Shown here: positions 1-4,816 of the stretch, piece by piece
How positions within the stretch are numbered: the stretch's first letter is position 1
How the letters are laid out: each line of letters starts with the position of its first letter
NCBI GenBank assembly: GCA_964606015.1
Contig: CAZSEZ010000247.1
Coordinates: 1 to 5,594, forward strand
Length of the DNA: 5,594 bases
Direction of reading: 5' to 3'
Source of the DNA: Hyella sp964606015
Lineage (GTDB): Bacteria; Cyanobacteriota; Cyanobacteriia; Cyanobacteriales; Xenococcaceae
Made by a program: the position numbers and the translations under genes
Notes under the pieces: model-generated
The model's input: the letters and a program-made list of their open reading frames with translations, nothing else
The model's database searches: none
What the model was told of the DNA's origin: nothing

Positions 1-480
1 CGGGTAGCTAGTTTCTTGGTAATTTTCTTTCCAAATAGGGGAAAATTGCTCACAAGTAATCTCTGTTGCAAACACTCCCCTATACTCATTCCAACTGCGA
101 GGATACAACGCAGAATAAGTACCTTTTTCTGAAGGATATTTACTCCAGCGCGTTAAATTATCCTCTTGAGCTTCTGAGTCACAAGCCATTGCATAAGCTT
201 GAGTTTCGCCACCTTCTACATGTTCAAAAACACTAAACTGACAAGCAGGAATGTTTTCAAAAATATGATTGCCACCATCGAGATGCCAAAGATTAAAATC
301 TCCTTTTGGTGATCTTCCAATACAACCAGCCCCAAACCCGCCTAGAGGCGCACCATGCCAAGCTCCATCATCCAAATTACTGTCGTAGCGAACTGTGTAG
401 GGTTTTTCCCATCCTTTGCCAATGGGGCGTTGCCAAGCACAATCAGGAATCTGAGGTAGAGGGAGTTGAAAAGCTGTCAT
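1..480 (-). CDS. GH116 (GBA2/non-lysosomal glucosylceramidase-like) glycoside hydrolase, N-terminal part
   Basis: This is the first 160 codons of a gene reading leftwards from ATG at 480-478; it stays open to the window edge, so the C-terminal part is missing. The translation contains a glycine-rich stretch, APLGGFGAGCIGR (residues 44-56), then GDFNLWHLDGG (60-70), which matches the start of the GBA2 N-terminal domain. Residues 124-160 (ALYPRSWNEY, then an ITCEQFSPI block, then YQETSYP) closely follow the human GBA2 pattern ALYPRAW...LTC-QISPI...YQDSSLP. GH116 enzymes are retaining beta-glycosidases (beta-glucosidase, beta-xylosidase, glucosylceramidase) of roughly 800 residues; the catalytic residues lie in the C-terminal (alpha/alpha)6 domain, outside this window. 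No signal peptide is visible, so a cytoplasmic location is likely. The substrate in this organism is unknown. There is no clear Shine-Dalgarno sequence before the ATG. Family call is firm; substrate call is not possible. Confidence 0.93.
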   Translation of the reverse strand, partial: MTAFQLPLPQIPDCAWQRPIGKGWEKPYTVRYDSNLDDGAWHGAPLGGFGAGCIGRSPKGDFNLWHLDGGNHIFENIPACQFSVFEHVEGGETQAYAMACDSEAQEDNLTRWSKYPSEKGTYSALYPRSWNEYRGVFATEITCEQFSPIWKENYQETSYP

Positions 481-495
481 ACTTTAAGTTTATTG

Positions 496-537
496 AGTCT
501 TTAACACTAAGTCTTTAATACTGGGCCTTTGGCACTA
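496..537 (-). repeat. Three degenerate 14-bp tandem repeats in the GH116 5' leader
   Basis: Three adjacent 14-bp units occupy 496-509, 510-523 and 524-537. Read on the minus strand they are TAGTGTTAAAGACT, CAGTATTAAAGACT and TAGTGCCAAAGGCC. The first two agree at 12 of 14 positions; the third agrees with the first at 10 of 14. The array ends 15 bp upstream of the GH116 start codon, so it would lie in the mRNA leader or overlap the promoter. It may be a slippage product or a multi-site binding region; the sequence alone does not decide. Confidence 0.55.
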
Positions 538-553
538 GGCACCGAACCTAATC

Positions 554-559
554 ATTATC
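554..559 (-). promoter_or_regulatory. Possible -10 box for the GH116 gene
   Basis: The minus strand reads GATAAT here, five of six matches to TATAAT, 74 bp upstream of the GH116 ATG. No good -35 hexamer sits 16-18 bp further upstream; a TTGATT lies farther away than usual. In AT-rich DNA such hexamers are common, so this is a weak prediction. Confidence 0.25.
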
Positions 560-676
560 GGGAAAAAATTAATTCCCTTTGAATGGCTTAATCAATGTTT
601 TGATGTCGGGTTCTGCGATCTAGTTTGTTTACCCCACATACTATAGATGCTGCGATGACAGTTGCCCACTTAGTTT

Positions 677-787
677 ATGGAGAAAAAAGATTTTATTTGG
701 TTTAGCAGAAAAGAAATGGTTTATCCTGAAAGGAGAGTAGCTTTACTTAACTTTACATTTACTGGTACGCAAACTCTTTATTCATGA
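677..787 (+). CDS. Doubtful 36-residue leader ORF overlapping the pterin synthase start
   Basis: An ATG at 677 opens 36 codons that end at TGA 785-787. The stop overlaps the downstream start codon in the arrangement ATGA (784-787), the classic geometry for translational coupling. The peptide begins MEKKDFIWFSRKEM and ends TGTQTLYS; it is basic in its first two thirds, has no membrane segment, and resembles nothing I recognise. There is no Shine-Dalgarno sequence before 677; an internal Met is at codon 14. The case for it is the exact 4-nt overlap plus the absence of a ribosome binding site for the gene behind it. The case against is that an open frame this short arises easily by chance. Confidence 0.2.
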   Translation: MEKKDFIWFSRKEMVYPERRVALLNFTFTGTQTLYS

Positions 788-1653
788 AGTGTATTATCAA
801 TCGCCGAGCCAAATTTTCTGCTAGTCACCGCTATTGGCTCCCAGAATTAGATGAAGCGGAAAATCAACGCCTTTTTGGGGCTTGTAGTAGATTTCCTGGA
901 CACGGACATAACTACGAACTGTTTGTTTCTCTGGAAGGAGAGCTGGATGAGTATGGCATGGTAGAAAATCTTTCTACTGTTAAAAAAGTCATCAAGGAAG
1001 AAGTCACTTCTCAACTAGACTATGGCTATCTGAATGATGCTTGGTCTGAGTTTAGCGAAACTTTGCCTACTACCGAAAACATTGCCAGGGTAATTTGGCA
1101 AAAACTAGCAAATCATTTGTCTCTAGTCGATATTCAGCTATACGAAAGTCCAGATCTTTGGGCAAACTATAAAGGAAATAATATGGAAGCAGCTTTAACC
1201 GTCAAAACTCACTTCAGCGCAGCCCACCGTCTAGCTAGACCAGATCTTAGCTTAGAAGTCAATCAAGAAATTTATGGTAAGTGTGCTCGTACCAACGGGC
1301 ACGGACACAACTATCATCTCGAAGTTAGCGTAGTCGGACAGATCGACCCTCGTACTGGGATGTTGGTAGATTTGGGTAAACTTCAAGAGGCGATTGATAC
1401 TCTGGTTGTTGAGCCTATGGATCATACTTTCTTGAATAAAGACATTCCTTACTTCACTAAAGTCGTCCCAACTGCAGAAAATATTGCGGTTTATATAGCT
1501 CAGACTTTAACGCCTGCGATCGCAGAATTGGGTGCAGAGCTAGACAAAATTAAACTAATTGAGAGTCCTAACAACTCGGTTGAAATTTACTGTCGCCAAG
1601 GTACATCTAGTAATAACTCTGTTGAAGATCGTCAAGCTGCGGTGATAGCTTAG
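784..1653 (+). CDS. Tandem-domain 6-pyruvoyl/6-carboxytetrahydropterin synthase (PTPS/QueD family)
   Basis: The 289-residue protein is two fused copies of the PTPS fold (about 1-128 and 135-272); single-domain family members are about 120-150 residues. The family acts on 7,8-dihydroneopterin triphosphate, giving 6-pyruvoyltetrahydropterin for biopterin-type cofactors or 6-carboxytetrahydropterin for queuosine. Both copies keep the three zinc-binding His (15, 40, 42; and 148, 173, 175), the Cys of a C-x5-HGHNY motif (Cys34, Cys167), the PT-x-EN motif (95-99, 229-233), and the pterin-anchoring Glu (121, 260). C-x5-HGH is the eukaryotic PTPS spacing, unlike the C-x3-HGH of typical QueD. The C-terminal copy has the catalytic Asp213-His214 pair (MDHTFLN); in the N-terminal copy this is Asp79-Tyr80, and Asp196 is matched by Asn62, so that copy is probably inactive. 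A stop lies in frame at 748-750 with no alternative start, fixing the ATG; no Shine-Dalgarno sequence precedes it. A role in cyanobacterial pterin glycoside synthesis is plausible but inferred. Confidence 0.95.
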   Translation: MKCIINRRAKFSASHRYWLPELDEAENQRLFGACSRFPGHGHNYELFVSLEGELDEYGMVENLSTVKKVIKEEVTSQLDYGYLNDAWSEFSETLPTTENIARVIWQKLANHLSLVDIQLYESPDLWANYKGNNMEAALTVKTHFSAAHRLARPDLSLEVNQEIYGKCARTNGHGHNYHLEVSVVGQIDPRTGMLVDLGKLQEAIDTLVVEPMDHTFLNKDIPYFTKVVPTAENIAVYIAQTLTPAIAELGAELDKIKLIESPNNSVEIYCRQGTSSNNSVEDRQAAVIA

Positions 1654-1656
1654 GGA

Positions 1657-1674
1657 AAACATCTTTAAATGTTT
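1657..1674 (+). other. Small hairpin just after the pterin synthase stop
   Basis: AAACAT (1657-1662) and ATGTTT (1669-1674) are perfect inverted arms around a 6-nt loop. It starts 4 nt after the TAG stop and ends 3 nt before the larger hairpin at 1678-1712. It is weak by itself (A/T-rich) but may form part of the same 3'-end structure. Confidence 0.35.
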
Positions 1675-1677
1675 ATT

Positions 1678-1712
1678 AGTTATTTAGTCTCTTAATTAGA
1701 GACTAAGTAGCT
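1678..1712 (+). terminator. Strong 15-bp hairpin downstream of the pterin synthase gene
   Basis: The arms 1678-1692 and 1698-1712 pair over 15 bp with two G-U wobbles around the loop TAATT; the inner nine pairs (TTAGTCTCT with AGAGACTAA) are perfect. It sits 24 nt after the stop codon. There is no T-run after the stem on either strand, so it is not a textbook intrinsic terminator. It could be a Rho-like or RNA-stabilising 3' structure, or a dyad DNA site upstream of the next gene. The structure is plain; the role is inferred. Confidence 0.5.
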
Positions 1713-1885
1713 ATGTTGTAAAAGTTCAGATTATTTGAGTAAAGCTCTTTTGAGAGTTTTAACAGTTATCTTGTTAGGATAGTAAAGCCAGAAAAACTGT
1801 TTGATAATATGGGCAAAAGCTATTTGGAGGCGTAAATACTACGTTTATCCTCAATAGTTAATACAAAACACACCTCAATTGATAC

Positions 1886-1891
1886 AAGGAG
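1886..1891 (+). promoter_or_regulatory. Shine-Dalgarno sequence of the CAAD/CURT1 gene
   Basis: AAGGAG lies 11 nt before the ATG at 1903, slightly longer than ideal spacing. It is one of the few clear ribosome binding sites in the window. An in-frame TAG at 1897-1899 rules out any upstream start. Further upstream, GATAAT at 1803-1808 is a possible -10 element without a partner -35. Confidence 0.6.
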
Positions 1892-1902
1892 TTATATAGG
1901 AT

Positions 1903-2307
1903 ATGGAAACACAAGAAACTACTACTAGCAAAGTTGGTCTGAGCACTGAAACTCCAGGGGCAATCTCTCCCAACCCATCTCCTGCAGAACAGCCTATTCA
2001 ACAATGGGTCTCTGTCGGTGCAGACTTTTTGGGCAGATTCTACGAGATTATCTCTGACTTTACTTCCAAATACGAAAAGCAACTTGTTAACGCTTTATTA
2101 TTCCTACTAGCTGTAATTGCTGTCAAAGTTACCCTTGCAGTATTGGCTGCAATTAATGATTTTCCTCTCTTGTCTCCTCTATTCGAACTAATTGGTCTTG
2201 GCTATACTGGTTGGTTTGTCTATCGTTACCTATGGAAAGAGTCCAATCGTCAAGAGCTAAAAACCGAGTTAGATGCTCTTAAGTCTCAGATTATTGGTAA
2301 AAAGTAG
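1903..2307 (+). CDS. curT: CAAD-domain / CURT1-type thylakoid membrane curvature protein
   Basis: The 134-residue protein has a Thr/Ser/Pro-rich disordered N-terminus (1-33), a likely amphipathic helix (about 35-58, WVSVGADFLGRFYEIISDF), a first membrane helix (about 61-84), a short NDFPLL turn, a second membrane helix (about 91-111, PLFELIGLGYTGWFVYRYL), and a charged amphipathic tail (112-134). This order, and above all the PLLSPLFELIGLGYTGWFVYRYL signature, is that of the CAAD domain, found both fused to cyanobacterial aminoacyl-tRNA synthetases and in stand-alone CURT1/CurT proteins. CURT1 proteins oligomerise and bend thylakoid membranes at grana margins in plants; in Synechocystis CurT shapes thylakoids and their contacts with the plasma membrane. 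Here no synthetase is attached, which supports the CurT role. The gene is monocistronic by context: a 249-bp spacer upstream and a terminator downstream. The family is firm; the exact orthology to curT is inferred. Confidence 0.9.
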   Translation: METQETTTSKVGLSTETPGAISPNPSPAEQPIQQWVSVGADFLGRFYEIISDFTSKYEKQLVNALLFLLAVIAVKVTLAVLAAINDFPLLSPLFELIGLGYTGWFVYRYLWKESNRQELKTELDALKSQIIGKK

Positions 2308-2345
2308 CTAACTACTGATTTTTGTAAAGAATACTAATTTTTTCA

Positions 2346-2382
2346 GTCCTCAGAAGCCTTTTCTGGGGACATTTGTATTTTA
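2346..2382 (+). terminator. Intrinsic terminator of the CAAD/CURT1 gene
   Basis: GTCCTCAGAA (2346-2355) and TTCTGGGGAC (2361-2370) form a 10-bp stem with one wobble around the loop GCCTT, 38 nt after the stop. It is followed by ATTTGTATTTT, an interrupted T-rich tract. This is the best Rho-independent terminator in the window, and it separates this gene from rdgB. Confidence 0.75.
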
Positions 2383-2496
2383 AGGGCTATGTATCAGGAC
2401 AAATATGATCAGTTAGTCCCGTCCCGTCAAGCGGAATCGAAGTGGTTAATTGTAGGACACTGACGCTTGCTGGTTGTTGAATTAGTAAAGTTCCTT

Positions 2497-2502
2497 GGGA
2501 GG
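2497..2502 (+). promoter_or_regulatory. Purine-rich GGGAGG upstream of rdgB, too distant for a normal ribosome binding site
   Basis: GGGAGG resembles a Shine-Dalgarno core but lies 18 nt before the ATG at 2521. A small dyad, TTAATT-GT-AATTAA (2504-2517), fills the gap; if it folded it would bring the two closer. An in-frame TAA at 2515-2517 excludes an earlier rdgB start. Functional status is uncertain. Confidence 0.3.
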
Positions 2503-2520
2503 CTTAATTGTAATTAAATT

Positions 2521-3096
2521 ATGAATAAGAAATTGGTTGTAGCGACAGGGAATCCTGGGAAGTTGGCTGAGATGCAGGCTTATTTGACTGGGCTGGATTG
2601 GGAATTGACTCTTAAACCGAAAGAGCTTGATGTTGAGGAGACTGGCAGTACTTTTTTGGAAAATGCAGTTTTAAAAGCGACAACAGTGGCAAAAGCTTTA
2701 GGGGAATGGTCGATCGCTGATGATTCTGGATTGGCAGTGGATGCTCTAGATGGCGCACCGGGACTTTATTCTGCTCGATACGGCAATAGCGATCACGATC
2801 GCATTGAGCGTTTACTCTCTGAGTTAGGGGATAATCCTGATCGTCAGGCCAAATTCATTTGTGCGATCGCTTTGTGCCGTCCCGATGGTTCGGTGGCTCT
2901 GCGAACTGAGGGGATTTGTCCAGGAGAAATCCTCAACACGCCTCGTGGGGATGGCGGTTTTGGGTACGATCCGATTTTTTATGTGCCTGAGCAAAAACAG
3001 ACTTTTGCTGAAATGTCCGCAGCAACCAAACATAAAATTAGCCATCGCGGAGTTGCTTTCGCACAGCTATTACCTGAGTTAAAGCTGCTAAATTAA
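2521..3096 (+). CDS. rdgB: XTP/dITP pyrophosphatase (RdgB/HAM1 family)
   Basis: This 191-residue protein is a full-length member of the Ham1/RdgB family (usually 190-200 residues). These homodimeric, Mg-dependent cytosolic enzymes hydrolyse dITP, ITP and XTP to the monophosphate and pyrophosphate, keeping deaminated purines out of DNA and RNA. The family signatures occur in order: TGNPGKLAEM (9-18, phosphate-binding loop), GSTFLENAVLKA (42-53, with Glu47), ADDSGLAVDALDGAPGLYSARY (66-87, with the metal-binding/base Asp67-Asp68), GDGGFGYDPIF (143-153, base recognition), and SHRG (174-177, His175-Arg176). All key residues are present. The ATG is fixed by an in-frame stop at 2515-2517. The gene stands alone: a 213-bp spacer on the left with a terminator, and on the right the convergent small membrane protein gene ending 43 bp away. 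The coding sequence holds one HIP1 site and several near-HIP1 octamers, as expected for a resident chromosomal gene. Confidence 0.97.
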   Translation: MNKKLVVATGNPGKLAEMQAYLTGLDWELTLKPKELDVEETGSTFLENAVLKATTVAKALGEWSIADDSGLAVDALDGAPGLYSARYGNSDHDRIERLLSELGDNPDRQAKFICAIALCRPDGSVALRTEGICPGEILNTPRGDGGFGYDPIFYVPEQKQTFAEMSAATKHKISHRGVAFAQLLPELKLLN

Positions 3097-3108
3097 GTAA
3101 TCGATAAA

Positions 3109-3148
3109 GTGACTAACCGAGTCATGCGTAGGCCTAGAGCTAGCGCAT
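3109..3148. terminator. Two adjacent hairpins between convergent genes
   Basis: The gap between rdgB and the convergent small membrane protein gene (3097-3139) holds two overlapping inverted repeats. TGACT (3110-3114) and AGTCA (3120-3124) flank AACCG. ATGCG-TAG (3124-3131) pairs with CTA-G-CGCAT (3140-3148) with one bulged G, around a loop that includes the palindrome TAGGCCTA. The second reaches into the last codons of the minus-strand gene. Neither is followed by a T-run, so shared transcription termination is only a guess from position. Confidence 0.35.
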
Positions 3149-3427
3149 ACTTTGATAACGATAAGTATTGGATAGATCTAGGATCAGCCCCACAAAAGTA
3201 CTGACTAGACCCAAGGTAACTATGCCACCAAGAGGCTTGCCATTACCGAATACAGCCAGAAATTCAAAAATCAAATCCATTGCTTGATGACCGAGAGCCA
3301 CTAAGCCAGGAATGAGACTTACGACAAATGCTGTACCAAACACGAATCCTGTAACTGCTAAAGGAACAGTAAAGCTAATCGTGGCGGTCAAAACTAGGGA
3401 AAGGGCGATACTAGGTACAACTCTCAT
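3140..3427 (-). CDS. Small hydrophobic membrane protein of unknown function
   Basis: The 95-residue product is largely hydrophobic, with segments at about 5-25, 26-46 and 65-85 that could each cross a membrane. Between the second and third lies an amphipathic stretch (47-60, HQAMDLIFEFLAVF) and a GNGKPLGG turn. The C-terminus is polar and basic (RYQSMR). The first segment follows a single Arg and could be read as a signal anchor; no clear cleavage site or lipobox is seen. I do not recognise the family. It is probably a real gene: it fills the space between its neighbours, its composition is consistently membrane-like, it has a purine-rich GAAGAAG about 7 nt before the ATG, and hairpins follow its stop. 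It converges with rdgB and is separated by 342 bp from the alpha/beta hydrolase upstream on the same strand, so it is probably transcribed alone. No function is assigned. Confidence 0.75.
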   Translation of the reverse strand: MRVVPSIALSLVLTATISFTVPLAVTGFVFGTAFVVSLIPGLVALGHQAMDLIFEFLAVFGNGKPLGGIVTLGLVSTFVGLILDLSNTYRYQSMR

Positions 3428-3769
3428 ATTTTTACTTCTTCAAAGGAAGAATACTGAGACTAACTAATCTGCTTACTAAACAATAGTTTGATCTTGAGGA
3501 TTCCGCTTTAAATGACAAGAATCTTAAAAATATATAAAAGTTCTTGGTTAAGTAAGATTAAGTGGTATCATTGCCAACTTTTTTACATCAATTATGAATA
3601 GCATAATTTTTGGTCTTAAGTGTAGCGATCGATACTATTAGTGATAGTCAAGCAGACTGTTGCTAATACATAAATGATTGATTTGTGTTGAGCTGCTAGC
3701 CTTAATCTAAGTAAAATCAGGAGTCAAGAAGACCAATGGAATGGGAGATTCTAACGATTACTTGACTAT
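3428..3769. other. Gene-free interval between the small membrane protein and alpha/beta hydrolase genes
   Basis: No ORF above about 15 codons with a usable start was found by eye on either strand. The right end should hold the hydrolase 3' end; the left end should hold the promoter of the small membrane protein. On the minus strand a TATATA/TATATT run lies around 3530-3536, about 105 bp before that gene's ATG, as a possible -10 region. The interval also contains an AT-rich hairpin with a T-run (3590-3611), a short dyad ACTAT-N5-ATAGT (3634-3648), and repeated GAGTCAA/TTGACTC arms (3720-3783). The number of dyads is notable, but each is short and AT-rich. Confidence 0.6.
3590..3611 (+). terminator. 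Terminator-like hairpin on the plus strand in a gene-free interval
   Basis: AATTATG (3590-3596) and CATAATT (3602-3608) form a perfect 7-bp stem around AATAG, with T residues continuing to 3611. In plus orientation this has the shape of a weak intrinsic terminator, yet both flanking genes are on the minus strand. Either it ends antisense or small-RNA transcription, or it is a chance AT-rich dyad. The stem has only two G-C pairs' worth of stability, so confidence is low. Confidence 0.25.
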
Positions 3770-3783
3770 TTAAAGTTGACTCC
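3720..3783 (-). repeat. Inverted/direct repeat cluster at the 3' end of the alpha/beta hydrolase gene
   Basis: GGAGTCAA (3720-3727) is perfectly complementary to TTGACTCC (3776-3783), which overlaps the final codons of the hydrolase. AGTCAAG (3722-3728) is also perfectly complementary to CTTGACT (3761-3767). The single left arm could therefore pair with either right arm, giving two mutually exclusive long-loop hairpins around the stop codon. No T-run follows on the minus strand. A termination or mRNA 3'-end role is possible but unproven. Confidence 0.3.
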
Positions 3784-4663
3784 CTACTTCTGTTTCTTTT
3801 GCTTTTTTTGTTGCTAATGATAAAAATAGTTGAATTTGTTTAAGATAAATTGCTTCGGCTTCTAGCATTGGGAAATGACCTGTGTTTGGGATTTCTAGAT
3901 AGCTGAGATATTCGGGATTTAGCAGGCTGGCTTGTCTAGCCATTTTGGCAGGAATAATTTGATCTTTTTCCCCTGAGATTAGTAAAGTCGGCACTGTAAT
4001 ATCTGTAAATTCTTGGGGCATAGTCTCCACAGCTTGTTTGCTGACCGAAGTGTAGATAGTTCCCAGGGCAGCACCGTAGTCAGCAAGTAGAAAATCTTCT
4101 AAAAAAGCAATGCGATCGCTTTTACTAATTGGCTGAGTCAAAAATCTTGCCATGAACATTTGATCGGCAAAGGGAACCTTAAGAAACCAGTTGTAGCGAA
4201 ACTTAACTACATAACCGCCAAAAGTGTGAAAAGCAGCAAAGGCAGCTTTGTTGTATTCAAAGATGCCATTACAAGCAATAATTGCTTTAATTACACGCTC
4301 GCGATACTGATTGAGAAATAAAGTCGCGATCGAGCTACCCATCGAATGAGCATGTAGATAAACCTGCTCTAGCTCCAACGCGTCTAATAGTAGATTCAAA
4401 TCCTCGGCATAGGTATCTAGCTCGTAGCCGAGGTTATCTTGTGTCGAAGTTTGAGCTTGCGATCTGCCAAAACCTCTCAAGTCGTAAAGTAAACAATCAT
4501 AATCTTCTGCTAAAGCATGAGCTGTACTCTGCCAATAGCGAGAAGAGCCTCCCCAACCATGAACAAATACCATTACTGGCTTAGTTGCCGCTTTTTGCTC
4601 GGATTTTTTGGTGCGAATCCATTCGTAATAACATTCGCTGCCACGGAGGTTGATTGTGGGCAT
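3770..4663 (-). CDS. Alpha/beta hydrolase fold protein
   Basis: The 297-residue protein has the standard alpha/beta hydrolase layout: strand and oxyanion loop VMVFVHGWGGSSRYW (30-44), YDLRGFGRS (60-68), nucleophile elbow HAHSMGSS (104-111) with Ser107, a helical cap region rich in Phe/Tyr (about 133-200), TLLISGEKDQIIP (226-238) with the acid Asp234, and NTGHFPMLE (260-268) with His263. The triad Ser107-Asp234-His263 is complete. The elbow reads A-H-S-M-G, with Ala where the first Gly of G-x-S-x-G is usual, a substitution many members tolerate. There is no signal peptide, so it is probably cytosolic. The family includes esterases, lipases, haloalkane dehalogenases, and C-C hydrolases; nothing here decides the substrate. 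The ATG at 4663-4661 starts directly before MPTINLRG; no Shine-Dalgarno sequence precedes it. It is divergent from the aminotransferase gene, separated by 200 bp. Confidence 0.93.
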   Translation of the reverse strand: MPTINLRGSECYYEWIRTKKSEQKAATKPVMVFVHGWGGSSRYWQSTAHALAEDYDCLLYDLRGFGRSQAQTSTQDNLGYELDTYAEDLNLLLDALELEQVYLHAHSMGSSIATLFLNQYRERVIKAIIACNGIFEYNKAAFAAFHTFGGYVVKFRYNWFLKVPFADQMFMARFLTQPISKSDRIAFLEDFLLADYGAALGTIYTSVSKQAVETMPQEFTDITVPTLLISGEKDQIIPAKMARQASLLNPEYLSYLEIPNTGHFPMLEAEAIYLKQIQLFLSLATKKAKETEVGSQL

Positions 4664-4799
4664 AATTTAGGATAAAAATTTGACTCGAACTGTACTGATA
4701 TAACCAATAGCAAACGAGAACTCTCCGCATCGTAGAAACCAGAAAAAATTAATATTCGCCAAATGTAATAAAATGTCAGGATTTGGCTAAACTGATTAG

Positions 4800-4816
4800 A
4801 TACTTTGAGAAAGTAT
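4800..4816. promoter_or_regulatory. Dyad in the divergent promoter region of the hydrolase and aminotransferase genes
   Basis: ATACTTT-GAG-AAAGTAT is a perfect 7-bp inverted repeat with a 3-bp centre. It ends 47 bp before the aminotransferase ATG and lies 136 bp before the hydrolase ATG. Its position between two divergent starts would suit an operator or a leader hairpin. No known factor's consensus is recognised, and I found no convincing -35/-10 pair around it. Confidence 0.35.

Larger units (their letters stand above)
481..783. other. Divergent intergenic region between the GH116 and pterin synthase genes
   Basis: This 303-bp spacer must hold the promoters of two genes that point away from each other. 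It contains the 14-bp tandem repeat (496-537), a GGGAA/TTCCC inverted repeat (560-564 with 573-577, 8-nt loop), and a minus-strand GATAAT hexamer at 559-554 that could be the GH116 -10 box. Near the right end lie an orphan AAAGGAG (729-735) with no start codon at a suitable distance, and three TTTAC copies (742-746, 752-756, 758-762). A 36-codon ORF spans 677-787 and is listed separately. I found no convincing paired -35/-10 for the pterin synthase. Confidence 0.6.

Noticed and set aside
306..518. Plus-strand ORF of 70 codons
   Set aside because: It lies opposite the GH116 coding region, whose reading is strongly supported by family motifs; the 70-codon translation has no recognisable pattern.
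639..647. TACTATAGA as a -10 box for the pterin synthase gene
   Set aside because: It matches TATAAT at only four of six positions and has no -35 hexamer at a usable distance; it lies about 140 bp from the start codon.
1858..2082. Minus-strand ORF of 74 codons
   Set aside because: It is the antisense shadow of the start of the CAAD/CURT1 gene.
2383..2496. Possible tRNA or structured RNA in the spacer before rdgB (AAGCG and CGCTT arms, AGTG and CACT arms)
   Set aside because: No cloverleaf with a T-loop GTTC-type motif can be drawn, and the arms are only 4-5 bp. A repeated TTAATTGTA (2446-2454, 2504-2512) is too short to mean much.
2824..3082. ORFs of 73 codons on both strands inside rdgB
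   Set aside because: Both overlap the conserved core of rdgB in other frames and show no protein-like features.
3622..3635. GTA-N8-TAC, a perfect match to the NtcA (nitrogen regulator) core
   Set aside because: This pattern is expected about once per 4 kb by chance, here it overlaps a near-HIP1 octamer, and no TA-N3-T element sits 20-24 bp from it in either direction. The nearest start codon is about 195 bp away.
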